From Pseudomonadota bacterium (lineage in GTDB: Bacteria; Pseudomonadota; Gammaproteobacteria; Steroidobacterales; Steroidobacteraceae), in assembly GCA_023457495.1 (NCBI GenBank), contig JAEWLQ010000082.1, positions 1 to 64,000 on the forward strand: a DNA stretch of 64,000 bases, read 5' to 3'. Both the position numbers and the translations under genes were made by a program. Below are positions 1 through 8,191 of this stretch, piece by piece. The notes beneath the pieces were generated by a model. It ran no database searches. It was not told the DNA's origin and saw only the letters and a program-made list of their open reading frames with translations. Position 1 is the stretch's first letter. Every line of letters begins with the position of its first letter.

Positions 1-14
1 CCCGACACTAAACG

Positions 15-44
15 GGCGGGCCCCCCGCGGTCCGGGGCCCCGCC
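15..44 (-). terminator. GC-rich hairpin downstream of the first gene
   Basis: Positions 15-24 can pair with 34-44 (about 10 bp, one bulged base). Read on the minus strand the hairpin follows the stop codon at 51-53 and is trailed only by a short TTT. It is a plausible but weak intrinsic terminator for the membrane protein gene. Confidence 0.4.
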
Positions 45-50
45 GGTCGT

Positions 51-455
51 TCAGGGCCGTCCGTCCTTCTCGCCCTGTTCTTTTTTCAACAGCATGAAAC
101 CGTACATCAGGTTGGCGACACCGACCGCCGCCGGAATCAATCCGAACAGCGACACCCGCTCTCTGACGAGTTCCTCGAGCGCGAAGTACAGGATGATGCC
201 GATCAACAGCATCATCAGGCCGCTGCGGAAAGCCTTGGCCGAGGTCGGCGGCTGGCTTTCGTCGAGCGCCACCAGGCGGCGGTCGAGTTCCGGCAGGGCG
301 ATTCCCTTGTCGAGCGCGGAAAGCCGCTCCTTGTGAAACTGCTCGAGGAGCTGCGCCTTGCGCTTGTGCTCCGTCCAGATCGACAACATGCCGATGCCGA
401 CGCCCATGACGATGGCGACGATCGGGATGAAGACGCCAATGATTCCAGGATCCAT
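51..455 (-). CDS. small inner-membrane protein, DUF6249-like
   Basis: A 134-residue protein of unknown function. A hydrophobic segment lies near residues 4-26, followed by a charged, lysine- and arginine-rich stretch (about 27-70) that looks cytoplasmic, and two more hydrophobic segments near 75-92 and 104-122. This layout resembles the DUF6249 family, which commonly sits beside ECF sigma factor genes; the family name is from memory. Here it is divergent from such a sigma gene, with about 125 bp between the two start codons, so shared control is plausible. The last residues are charged. No catalytic motif is visible. The coding call is supported by the membrane pattern and the absence of a better frame. 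Confidence 0.75.
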   Translation of the reverse strand: MDPGIIGVFIPIVAIVMGVGIGMLSIWTEHKRKAQLLEQFHKERLSALDKGIALPELDRRLVALDESQPPTSAKAFRSGLMMLLIGIILYFALEELVRERVSLFGLIPAAVGVANLMYGFMLLKKEQGEKDGRP

Positions 456-512
456 AGACCGATTCTCCAGTGAGCGTTGCGAACGCCTTTGTTACTGGCG
501 ACCCCCTGAGTC

Positions 513-535
513 GGTTGCAGCCGGCCGCTGCAACC
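513..535. promoter_or_regulatory. inverted repeat in the divergent sigma-factor promoter region
   Basis: GGTTGCAG (513-520) and CTGCAACC (528-535) are perfect 8-bp inverted arms around a 7-bp centre. They lie in the only intergenic space between the DUF6249-like gene and the ECF sigma gene. The right arm could also serve as an ECF-type -35 element (TGCAACC), with TATCTA at 554-559 as a possible -10. The regulatory role is inferred from position alone. Confidence 0.35.
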
Positions 536-581
536 CGCTATATCGCTGCGCAGTATCTACGATGTGCAGGCTGCTACAAAC

Positions 582-1193
582 ATGAAACCCGGCGTGCAGG
601 CGCCTGTTATGTCCGCTGCCATGGAGCGGGATGCGGACCTGCTTGCCGCGTTGCGGGCCGGGGACCGGCACAAGGTGCTCGAGGGCCTGATGGCCCGGTA
701 TCGCCAGAAGGTCATGAACCTGGCGTTTTCCATCCTGCGAGACGCCGCCCTGGCCGAAGACATGTCGCAGACTGCCTTCGTCAAGGCGTGGCAGGCGCTC
801 CCGAAATTCGACGGGCGGGCGGCCCTGTCCACCTGGCTTTACACCATCGTGCGGAACACCTGCCTGACCGCGCTGGAGCGCGAGCGACGCATCGTGCCGC
901 TCGAGGACTTCGTCGAAGTCGCCGATGACGACGGGGATCCGATGGTGTTCGGCACCGCGCGGGCCGGCGCGGAATCCGCGGGGCAGGCCGCTGCCGAGTA
1001 CGATGTCGCGAAGCTGCTGGATCAGCTGCCGGAACCGTATCGCCGTGTCGTGGTCCTTTTTTACCTGGAAGATCGCAGCTGCGAGGAAGTCGGCGAGCTG
1101 CTTTCGATGCCGACCGGTACGGTGAAGGCGCTGCTGCACCGGGGCCGCAAACGTCTCGCGGCGCTGGCCGGCGAGTCCGAGGAGAGCTCATGA
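582..1193 (+). CDS. ECF-type RNA polymerase sigma-70 factor
   Basis: A 203-residue extracytoplasmic-function sigma factor that directs core RNA polymerase to a small regulon. Sigma region 2 is clear: a helix beginning SILRDAALAEDMSQ, followed by the aromatic strand-opening segment AFVKAWQALPKFDGRAAL and STWLYTIVRN. Region 4 near the C-terminus has the LDQLPEPYRRVVVLFYLED helix and a helix-turn-helix ending in GTVKALLHRGRKRL. Regions 1 and 3 are absent, as expected for ECF factors. The start is uncertain: GTG 564, ATG 582, 609 and 621 are all in frame with weak ribosome sites. The gene overlaps the next one by ATGA, so the pair is translationally coupled. The signal it responds to is not visible. 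Confidence 0.9.
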   Translation: MKPGVQAPVMSAAMERDADLLAALRAGDRHKVLEGLMARYRQKVMNLAFSILRDAALAEDMSQTAFVKAWQALPKFDGRAALSTWLYTIVRNTCLTALERERRIVPLEDFVEVADDDGDPMVFGTARAGAESAGQAAAEYDVAKLLDQLPEPYRRVVVLFYLEDRSCEEVGELLSMPTGTVKALLHRGRKRLAALAGESEESS

Positions 1194-1597
1194 ACGCAAA
1201 CAAGAGTGACGAAATCGAAGCGCGGCTGGAGCGTTCGCTCCGCAACCAGGTGCGTGCGCCGCAACTCGACGGCAGGTTCGATGCCGCCGTCTGGGCGCGC
1301 ATCGAGAAGGCCGCGGCGCCGAGGGCCGCGCCCGCGCCGCGCAAGTTGCCGCGCTGGCTCGTCGCGAGCAATGTCATTGGTGTGCTGGTGGCGATTGCAC
1401 TGGTGGCGTTCGTGGGTGGGGAGGCGTTGAGCGGTGCCGATATTGGTGTCGACATCGGCGTCGAATTGCCGCAGGTCGCGCCGGGATTGGTGGAGCGCGT
1501 GATGATGGCCGTCGCCTGGCCGATCACGGGCGTCGCATTACTCTTCGGACTGAAATACACCGGCATCGGGCGTCGCCTGCGAGCCGAATACTTCTGA
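1190..1597 (+). CDS. small membrane protein coupled to the sigma factor, possible anti-sigma factor
   Basis: A 135-residue protein whose ATG overlaps the sigma-factor stop codon (ATGA). The first 50 residues are hydrophilic and charged. A hydrophobic helix follows around residues 58-77 and a second around 108-124. A cytoplasmic N-terminal segment, a membrane anchor and coupling to an ECF gene are what one expects of an anti-sigma factor, but no zinc-binding HxxxCxxC motif is present. The anti-sigma role is therefore inference from context. It may instead be a small membrane protein of the same unit. Stop TGA at 1595-1597. Confidence 0.75.
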   Translation: MNANKSDEIEARLERSLRNQVRAPQLDGRFDAAVWARIEKAAAPRAAPAPRKLPRWLVASNVIGVLVAIALVAFVGGEALSGADIGVDIGVELPQVAPGLVERVMMAVAWPITGVALLFGLKYTGIGRRLRAEYF

Positions 1598-1604
1598 TGT
1601 CGCT

Positions 1605-1626
1605 CGCCGGGCACGCTCTCCCGGCG
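1605..1626 (+). terminator. hairpin after the sigma/membrane protein unit
   Basis: CGCCGGG (1605-1611) and CCCGGCG (1620-1626) form a perfect 7-bp stem with an 8-nt loop immediately after the stop codon. No T-run follows, so intrinsic termination is uncertain. Confidence 0.35.
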
Positions 1627-1699
1627 CCGGCATTCGCTGCTACACTCCGCGCCGCGCGGCATGGAGTCCGCGCGTGATTTTTTTCTTTCGCGGAAGAGA

Positions 1700-3592
1700 A
1701 TGTCCTACACCGCATCCGATATCGAAGTCCTCTCCGGTCTCGAGCCCGTGCGTCGCCGCCCGGGCATGTACACCGACACCAGCCGGCCCAACCACCTGGC
1801 GCACGAAGTGGTCGACAATTCTGTCGACGAAGCGCTCGCGGGCCACGCAAAAGAGATCAATGTCACCCTGCACAAGGACAACTCCTTGTCGGTCGCGGAC
1901 GACGGTCGCGGCATGCCGGTCGACATCCACCCGAAGGAGAAGGTGTCGGGCGTCGAGCTGATCCTGACGCGCCTGCACGCGGGCGGTAAATTCAGCGACA
2001 AGAACTACGAAGTGTCGGGCGGCCTGCACGGCGTCGGCGTTTCGGTGGTGAACGCGCTGTCGAAGCAGCTCGAATGCTGGATCAAGCGCAACGGCAAGGA
2101 ATACAACATCAGCTTCAAGGACGGCAAAGTGTCCTCGAAGCTGGAAGTCGTCGGCACGGTGGGCCAGCGCAATACCGGTACGACGGTGCGTTTCTGGCCC
2201 GACCCGAAATTCTTCGACAGCGACAAGTTCTCCGTCCCGCAGCTCAAGCACAACCTCAAGGCCAAGGCCGTGTTGTGCCCGGGTCTCAAGATCACCTTCG
2301 AGAACGAGGCGACGAAGGAGAAGGACGAGTGGTTCTTCACCGGCGATCTCGCCGCGTATCTCAAGGACGAGATCGGCAAGGAAGACGCGCTGCCCGCCGA
2401 GCCGATCTTCGCGAAGAACGACAACGAGAAGGTCAACGCCGTCGAATACGCGCTGGTCTGGACGCCCAACGCGGAGCGCGCCCTCGGCGAAAGCTACGTC
2501 AATCTCATTCCGACCGCGGAAGGCGGCACGCACGTCAACGGACTGCGCGCCGGTATCGCGGGCGCGGTGCGCGAGTTCTGCGAGTTCCGCAATCTCGTGC
2601 CGCGCGGCCTGAAGCTCACTGCCGAGGACATCTTCGACAAGACGTGTTTCGTCCTGTCGATCAAGATCCAGGAGCCGCAATTCGCCGGCCAGATGAAGGA
2701 ACGTCTCGCTACCCGCGACGCGGCCTCGCTGGTCGAAAACTTCGTGCACGACTCGCTGTCGCTGTGGCTCAACCAGCATCCGGATGCGGGCGAGCGCATC
2801 GCGCAGTTCGCGATCGAGAATGCGCAGGAACGCACCAAGGCGGCGTCGCAGGTCAAGCGCAAGCGCGTGACCGCCGGCCCGGCGCTTCCGGGCAAACTGG
2901 CCGATTGCACCAACAACGATCCGAAACACTCCGAGCTGTTCCTGGTCGAAGGTGACTCGGCCGGCGGCTCCGCGAAGCAGGCGCGCGATCGCGAGACGCA
3001 GGCCATCATGCCGCTGCGCGGCAAGATCCTGAACACCTGGGAAGTGTCGGTGGGCGAGATCGCCTCCTCGCAGGAAGTGCACGATATCTCGGTGGCCATG
3101 GGCATCGATCCGGGCACCAGCGATCTGTCGGCGCTGCGTTATCACAAGATCTGCATCCTCGCGGACGCCGACTCCGACGGACTGCACATCGCTACCTTGT
3201 TATGCGCGCTGTTCCTGCGGCACTTCCGTCCGCTGGTGGCGAACGGACACGTGTACGTCGCGATGCCGCCGCTGTTCCGCATCGACGCCGGCAAGAACGT
3301 GTACTACGCGCTCGACGAAGCCGAGCGCGACTCGCTGCTCAAGAAGATAGAGAGCGACGGCAAGACGAAGGCGAAGCCCTCGGTCACGCGCTTCAAGGGC
3401 CTCGGTGAAATGAATCCATCGCAGCTGCGCGAAACCACGATGGATCCGCGCACGCGCCGGCTCGTGCAGCTCACCATTTCCGCGAAGGACGACAGCGACC
3501 AGCTCATGGACATGCTGCTCGCCAAGAAACGCGCTTCCGACCGGCGCGACTGGCTGGAAGAAAAAGGCAACCTGGCCGAAGTCGCTCCCTGA
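1700..3592 (+). CDS. parE: DNA topoisomerase IV subunit B
   Basis: ATPase subunit of topoisomerase IV, which decatenates daughter chromosomes with ParC. The 630-residue length matches the family. Visible elements in order: the conserved opening IEVLSGLEPVRRRPGMYT, the GHKL ATP site with EVVDNSVDEA, DDGRGMPV and GGLHGVGVSVVNALS, and the TOPRIM domain with EGDSAGGSAKQARDR and DADSDGLHIATLL. The C-terminal RFKGLGEMNP and MLLAKKRASDRRDWLEEKG blocks match ParE rather than GyrB. An in-frame ATG exists at 1661, but ATG 1700 gives the conserved start. parC follows after 26 bp, so the two subunits are cotranscribed. Confidence 0.97.
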   Translation: MSYTASDIEVLSGLEPVRRRPGMYTDTSRPNHLAHEVVDNSVDEALAGHAKEINVTLHKDNSLSVADDGRGMPVDIHPKEKVSGVELILTRLHAGGKFSDKNYEVSGGLHGVGVSVVNALSKQLECWIKRNGKEYNISFKDGKVSSKLEVVGTVGQRNTGTTVRFWPDPKFFDSDKFSVPQLKHNLKAKAVLCPGLKITFENEATKEKDEWFFTGDLAAYLKDEIGKEDALPAEPIFAKNDNEKVNAVEYALVWTPNAERALGESYVNLIPTAEGGTHVNGLRAGIAGAVREFCEFRNLVPRGLKLTAEDIFDKTCFVLSIKIQEPQFAGQMKERLATRDAASLVENFVHDSLSLWLNQHPDAGERIAQFAIENAQERTKAASQVKRKRVTAGPALPGKLADCTNNDPKHSELFLVEGDSAGGSAKQARDRETQAIMPLRGKILNTWEVSVGEIASSQEVHDISVAMGIDPGTSDLSALRYHKICILADADSDGLHIATLLCALFLRHFRPLVANGHVYVAMPPLFRIDAGKNVYYALDEAERDSLLKKIESDGKTKAKPSVTRFKGLGEMNPSQLRETTMDPRTRRLVQLTISAKDDSDQLMDMLLAKKRASDRRDWLEEKGNLAEVAP

Positions 3593-3618
3593 CCATCGCC
3601 CAAGAGACTGGGTAGAAC

Positions 3619-5856
3619 ATGCAAGACGAAATGAATTTCGAAGGCGTGGAGAAGCAACCTCTGCGCACCTTCACCGAGAAGGCGTACCTCGACTACTCGA
3701 TGTACGTGATCCTCGATCGCGCGCTGCCCTCGCTGTCGGACGGCCTCAAACCCGTGCAGCGTCGCATCACTTACGCGATGAGCGAGCTCGGGCTCTCGGC
3801 CGGGCAGAAGCACAAGAAGTCCGCGCGCACGGTCGGCGACGTCATCGGCAAGTTCCATCCGCACGGCGATTCGGCCTGCTACGAGGCCATGGTGCTGATG
3901 GCGCAGGACTTCTCGTATCGCTATCCGATCGTCGACGGGCAGGGCAACTGGGGCTCGCCCGACGATCCGAAGTCCTTCGCGGCGATGCGTTACACGGAGT
4001 CGAAGCTCACGCGTTATGCCGAAGTGCTCCTGTCGGAGCTTTCGGATGGCACGGTGGATTGGCAGCCGAACTTTGACGGCACGCTGGAGGAGCCCGCGTT
4101 CCTGCCCGCGCGTCTTCCCAACGTATTGCTGAACGGAACGCAGGGCATCGCGGTGGGCATGTCGACCGACATCCCGCCTCACAACCTGCGCGAAGTCGCA
4201 CAGGCCTGCATCCACCTGATCGACGAGCCGGACGCGATGACGCGCACGCTCATGAAGTACGTGAAAGGCCCGGATCTGCCCACGGGTGGCGAGATCATCA
4301 CGCCGCGCTCCGAGCTGCTCGACATCTACAACACGGGCAACGGCACCTACAAGGCGCGCGCGGTCTACAAGGAAGAAGACGACAACATCGTCATCAGCGA
4401 GCTGCCGTACCAGGTTTCGGGCAACAAGGTCATCGAGCAGATCGCCGCGCAGATGCGCGACAAGAAGCTGCCGATGGTCGAGGACATCCGCGACGAGTCC
4501 GATCACGAGGAGCGCATCCGCATCGTGATCGAGCCCAAGAAGCGCGCCGATGTGGCGCAGCTCATGGCGCACTTGTTCGCGACGACGGATCTCGAGCGCA
4601 ACTATCGCGTAAACCTCAACGTGATCACGCTCGAGGGCAAGCCCAAGGTCATGGGCCTGCGCGACCTGCTCAACGAGTGGCTGCAGTTCCGCACGCAGAC
4701 GGTCACGCGCCGCCTGCAGTTCCGCCTCGATAAGGTCGACAAGCGGCTGCACATCCTCGATGGCTTGCTGGCGGCCTATCTGAATCTCGACGAGGTGATC
4801 CGCATCATCCGTCGCGAGGATGAGCCGAAGCCCGTGCTGATGAAGCGCTTCAAGCTCACGGACATCCAGGCCGAAGCGATTCTCGAGACGAAGCTGCGCC
4901 ACCTGGCGAAGCTCGAAGAGATGAAGATCCGCGACGAGCAGAAGAAGCTCGCCGAAGAGAAGGAAGAGATCGAAGGCATTCTCAAGTCGAAGGCCAAGCT
5001 CAAGAAACTCATCGCGAGCGAGATCGAGGCCGACGCGGAGAAATACGGTGACAACCGCCGCACGAAGATCGTGGAGCGCGAAGCTGCGCAGGCGATCGAC
5101 GAGTCGCAGCTCATCCCGAACGAGCCCGCGACCATAGTCCTGTCGAAGGGTGGATTCGTGCGCTCGGCGAAGGGTCACGAAATCGATCCGCGTACACTGC
5201 AGTACAAGTCGGGTGACGAATACCAGCACTCGGCGCGCGGTCGCAGCGTGCAGCAGGCGGTGTTCCTGGATTCGACGGGACGCGCGTACAGCCTGGTCGC
5301 CCATTCGTTGCCGTCGGCGCGCGGACTCGGCGAGCCGATGTCCTCGCGCGTGGATCCGCCCGATGGCGCCAAGTGGCGCGGCGTGATGATCGGCGAGCCC
5401 GAGGACCTCTGGCTGGTCGCGAGCGACGCGGGTTACGGCTTCACGGTGCGCCTCAAGGAAACCTGGGCCTCGAAGAAGGCGGGCAAGGGCCTGCTGAATC
5501 TGCCCGACGGCGCCCTCGTGCTGCCGCCCGCGCCGGTGCCGGGCGACGACGCGCTGGTCGCGGTCTCGTCCAAGGACGGCAAACTACTCGTGTTCCCGGT
5601 CAAGGACGTACCCGAGCTGCCGCGCGGCAAGGGCAACAAGCTGTTCGACGTCCCGTCGAAGAAGTTCGCCAGCCGCGAGGACTATCTCACCGGCATGACA
5701 GTGATCGGCAAGGACAAGTCGCTGATCGTGCGCTCGGGAGATCGCAAGATGACTATCCCGTGGCCGGAGCTCAAGGATTATCGCGGTTCGCGCGCACAGC
5801 GCGGCACGGTGCTGCCGCGAGGCTGGCGCAACGTGGATTCGTTGGAAACCGAGTAG
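3619..5856 (+). CDS. parC: DNA topoisomerase IV subunit A
   Basis: Breakage-reunion subunit of topoisomerase IV, 745 residues, full length. The N-terminal winged-helix/tower region carries the quinolone-determining segment HPHGDSACYEAM, where Ser85 and Glu89 (E. coli Ser80 and Glu84) are the susceptible-type residues, and the catalytic Tyr125 in AAMRYTESKL. A long charged coiled coil (about residues 420-480) is followed by the C-terminal beta-pinwheel region, which has a compact ParC-like form without a GyrA box. It lies 26 bp after parE and is the last gene before a 780-bp non-coding stretch. Confidence 0.97.
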   Translation: MQDEMNFEGVEKQPLRTFTEKAYLDYSMYVILDRALPSLSDGLKPVQRRITYAMSELGLSAGQKHKKSARTVGDVIGKFHPHGDSACYEAMVLMAQDFSYRYPIVDGQGNWGSPDDPKSFAAMRYTESKLTRYAEVLLSELSDGTVDWQPNFDGTLEEPAFLPARLPNVLLNGTQGIAVGMSTDIPPHNLREVAQACIHLIDEPDAMTRTLMKYVKGPDLPTGGEIITPRSELLDIYNTGNGTYKARAVYKEEDDNIVISELPYQVSGNKVIEQIAAQMRDKKLPMVEDIRDESDHEERIRIVIEPKKRADVAQLMAHLFATTDLERNYRVNLNVITLEGKPKVMGLRDLLNEWLQFRTQTVTRRLQFRLDKVDKRLHILDGLLAAYLNLDEVIRIIRREDEPKPVLMKRFKLTDIQAEAILETKLRHLAKLEEMKIRDEQKKLAEEKEEIEGILKSKAKLKKLIASEIEADAEKYGDNRRTKIVEREAAQAIDESQLIPNEPATIVLSKGGFVRSAKGHEIDPRTLQYKSGDEYQHSARGRSVQQAVFLDSTGRAYSLVAHSLPSARGLGEPMSSRVDPPDGAKWRGVMIGEPEDLWLVASDAGYGFTVRLKETWASKKAGKGLLNLPDGALVLPPAPVPGDDALVAVSSKDGKLLVFPVKDVPELPRGKGNKLFDVPSKKFASREDYLTGMTVIGKDKSLIVRSGDRKMTIPWPELKDYRGSRAQRGTVLPRGWRNVDSLETE

Positions 5857-5877
5857 CCTTGACTTCTGGGCACCATG

Positions 5878-5979
5878 GGTAGCTAACGCGCGGCGAACGG
5901 CGAGGCCATCACCGCGGGGTGGCGGTGTCGATTCTCGGAGTACCAAGGTAGTTAACGCGCGGCGAACGGCGAGGCCATC
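5878..5979 (+). repeat. 33-bp direct repeat, two copies 69 bp apart
   Basis: Copies at 5878-5910 and 5947-5979 are identical except for one C/T difference (GGTAGCTAACGCG versus GGTAGTTAACGCG at their 5' ends). Both end in GGCGAGGCCATC. They sit just after the parC stop and immediately left of the long inverted repeat. Confidence 0.9.
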
Positions 5980-6000
5980 GCCCACGCGATGGGTTTCGCT

Positions 6001-6163
6001 ACCGCGGCGCACCCCAGCTATTGGATTCGCGAGATTTCTAGACCGCCGGCCGTGGGGGCGGGTTATCTGTCTCTACCATCCTCGGAAGGCGCCTAGCGCG
6101 GTCTGAGGGAGCCGCTTGCCGGCTCCGTGCCTTGCGCGAACGCCGGATGCGCCGCGTACGCTC
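6001..6163 (+). repeat. left arm of a 163-bp inverted repeat
   Basis: This arm aligns without gaps to the reverse complement of 6419-6581. I count 19 mismatches in 163 positions, about 88 per cent identity. Shared blocks include GGTTATCTGTCT and GCCGCTTGCCGGCTCCGTGC. The spacer between arms is 255 bp and carries no transposase. Confidence 0.9.
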
Positions 6164-6418
6164 AGCCCCATCGCAAGTGCGCTGGCCATGCCGTTCACCG
6201 CGCCCTAACGACGATGATCCCCGCGCGAAGCGAACTCCGCTTCGCGGAGTTTCAGACAAGAGCGATTCTTTCTCGGGTCTTCGTGCGCTTCGAGCTTCGC
6301 TCGCGCGGAGTCCGAATCAAGAGATCCTTTCTCAAAAGGCTTTCGATGATTGAGCCACCTCGATGACTGAGAAGAGGGTGGTACTTGGGCGGCCGAGTGG
6401 CGTGCATGTGATGAGCAC

Positions 6419-6581
6419 GAGCGGACGCGGCGCATCAGGCGTTCGCGCGAGGCACGGAGCCGGCAAGCGGCTACCTCAGACTGCGCTAGGTGCCCTCGAA
6501 GGATGGCGGAGACAGATAACCCGCCCGCACGGCCGGCGGACTAAAAATCTGGCGAATCCAACAACTGGAGTGCGCCGCGGG
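6419..6581 (-). repeat. right arm of the 163-bp inverted repeat
   Basis: Reverse-complement partner of 6001-6163, equal in length and ungapped. Transcription across both arms would give a very long hairpin downstream of parC on the plus strand and downstream of the LysE gene on the minus strand. It may be a non-autonomous mobile element or a genome-wide intergenic repeat; the sequence alone does not decide. Confidence 0.9.
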
Positions 6582-6636
6582 AGCGACGCTCATCACATGC
6601 GCGACGCTCGGCCGCTCTTCGTGCGTCGCACTTGGA

Positions 6637-7254
6637 TCACCGTGTAGCCACCACCACCGCAGCACCAGCCATAGCCACCCCCGAGCTGCGATTGAGCCGC
6701 CTCACCGCCTTCGGCGTCGTGAACATCTCGCGTGCGCGGGCCGCAAGGAACACGTACGAGAACAACACCGCGGGCTGCACGATCATGATCGCGAGCGAGA
6801 TCTCGATGAAGCGCAGCGCGTTCATCGACTGGAGGTCGACGACGGTGGGCAGGAGGGCGAGGAAAAACAGGATCGCTTTCGGATTGCCGAGCGTGAGCGT
6901 GAGGCTCGCGAGGAACGCGCGCCAGCCGTGCTGCCGGCCGTCCTCTTCATTCGCGACGGCCACTCGTGCCGCCGGCGCCGACCAGAGTTTCCACGCGAGG
7001 TAGAGCAGATAGGCGACGCCGGCCCACTTGATCGCGACGAATACCACGGCCGCGGTCCTCGCGATGGCGGCGAGGCCGGTCGCGGCGACTGTGAACCACA
7101 ACAAATCGCCGACGATGAACCCCGCGATGAACGCAGGAGCGCCCTTGAATCCGTGCGCCAGTGAACGCGCGACGATGGCGGCGACGCCAGGGCCGGGGGA
7201 GGCGACAGTGAGTGCGTAGACGGCGCAGAAGGCCAGCAGGCCGTAGAGAGTCAT
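6637..7254 (-). CDS. LysE/RhtB-family amino-acid or metabolite exporter
   Basis: A 205-residue polytopic inner-membrane protein of the LysE superfamily, which exports amino acids and related small molecules. The N-terminal segment contains the signature PGPGVAAIVARSLAHG right after the first membrane helix. About six hydrophobic segments follow. The conserved GNPKAILFFLALLP motif sits in the middle, near residue 125. ATG 7254 is chosen because it gives the usual family start just before the first helix; the frame stays open upstream. The hydrolase gene lies 26 bp upstream on the same strand, so the two may be cotranscribed. The substrate cannot be deduced. The 3' end is 55 bp from the inverted repeat. 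Confidence 0.9.
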   Translation of the reverse strand: MTLYGLLAFCAVYALTVASPGPGVAAIVARSLAHGFKGAPAFIAGFIVGDLLWFTVAATGLAAIARTAAVVFVAIKWAGVAYLLYLAWKLWSAPAARVAVANEEDGRQHGWRAFLASLTLTLGNPKAILFFLALLPTVVDLQSMNALRFIEISLAIMIVQPAVLFSYVFLAARAREMFTTPKAVRRLNRSSGVAMAGAAVVVATR

Positions 7255-7280
7255 CGTGTATACCGTCCGCGAAGGGAGGG

Positions 7281-8186
7281 CTATTTTGCAGCGGATTGCA
7301 GGTGGCGGTCGAGCCAGGAAACCATCTCGCCGAAGTAGTTCGGCCAGCCGGCCCGGGGTTGGGCCGAGCCGAAATCCGCGCCGTGTGCTCCGCCGGGAAT
7401 CGTGATCAACGCGACCGGCACGTTGGCTTTCTCGAGCGCCGCCTTCATCGCGACGGACTGTGCGTAGGGCACGATCCTGTCGTCGTCGCCGTGCAACAAC
7501 ATGACCGGCGGTGAGCCGGGTTTCACGTGCGTGATGGGCGAAGCAGCCTGGTAGGCCGCACGCGCGGAATCCTGCGAGGGCGGCGCCTCCATGAACGAGA
7601 CGACGTAGGCAGTCCCCTCGATGGTGTCGACGTTGCGCAGGTCCAGCACGGGCGCGCGCAACACGATGGCCTGCAACGCAGCGGACTCGCGATTCACGGG
7701 ATCCGGATCGGTGGCGGCGCCGGGCGTGGCGAGCATGGCGGCGAGTCCAACCAGGTGTCCGCCCGACGATCCCGCGACGCCCCCCAACCGGGCCGGCTCG
7801 ATGCCGTAGTCCTTCGCGTGGTGACGTACGAAGCGGATCGCGCATTGCACATCCTCGATCGCCGCGGGGTAGTGGAAACGCGGCGCCGCGCGATGATTCA
7901 GCGAGAACACCGTGTAGCCCGCGGCCGTTAGCGGCGGTCCCCAGAGGCCTATCTGCTGTTCCTTGAGCGGTGCAGCGCCGTATTCGTTCGAAGCCTGCCA
8001 GCCACTGCCGGAGACGAAGATGACCCCCAGGCCGTTCGATTTCGCGGGGCGATGCACGTCGAACAGCAGGGCCGCGCCGGACACCATTCCGTAGACGACG
8101 TTGCGCTCGACGGACGGCGTCGCCTGCGATGCGGCGGAGGCGGGCCCGGCAAACGCCAGGAGCAGCGCGAGCGCGAAGGATCGCAT
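7281..8186 (-). CDS. secreted alpha/beta hydrolase, esterase/lipase-like
   Basis: A 301-residue hydrolase with a clear signal peptide (residues 1-18, hydrophobic core then PASA), so it acts in the periplasm or outside the cell. The fold elements of the BD-FAE/esterase-lipase group are visible: a nucleophile elbow AGSSGGHL with Ser141, an acid loop HGDDDRIVP around residues 232-240, and a catalytic histidine in GGAHGADFG (His268). A GTG at 8195 would overlap the preceding stop (GTGA), but ATG 8186 starts the signal peptide cleanly. It follows the FimX-like gene by 5 bp and precedes the LysE-type gene by 26 bp. The substrate is unknown. Confidence 0.88.
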   Translation of the reverse strand: MRSFALALLLAFAGPASAASQATPSVERNVVYGMVSGAALLFDVHRPAKSNGLGVIFVSGSGWQASNEYGAAPLKEQQIGLWGPPLTAAGYTVFSLNHRAAPRFHYPAAIEDVQCAIRFVRHHAKDYGIEPARLGGVAGSSGGHLVGLAAMLATPGAATDPDPVNRESAALQAIVLRAPVLDLRNVDTIEGTAYVVSFMEAPPSQDSARAAYQAASPITHVKPGSPPVMLLHGDDDRIVPYAQSVAMKAALEKANVPVALITIPGGAHGADFGSAQPRAGWPNYFGEMVSWLDRHLQSAAK

Positions 8187-8191
8187 CCGGA

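Larger units (their letters stand above)
5857..6636. other. 780-bp non-coding stretch between parC and the LysE gene
   Basis: No convincing gene is seen here. Short frames exist on both strands, but they lie in and between repeated sequences and lack ribosome sites. The stretch holds a 33-bp direct repeat (5878-5979) and a large imperfect inverted repeat (6001-6163 with 6419-6581). A smaller palindrome in the spacer pairs 6233-6240 with 6244-6251. The whole looks like a small repeat element or the remains of one. Confidence 0.7.

Noticed and set aside
1640..3187. 515-residue open frame on the minus strand opposite parE
   Set aside because: It is the antisense shadow of a full-length parE in high-GC DNA and shows no domain of its own.
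6127..6435. Several 70-80 residue frames in the parC-LysE gap
   Set aside because: They lie in and between the inverted repeat arms, have no ribosome sites and overlap each other on both strands.
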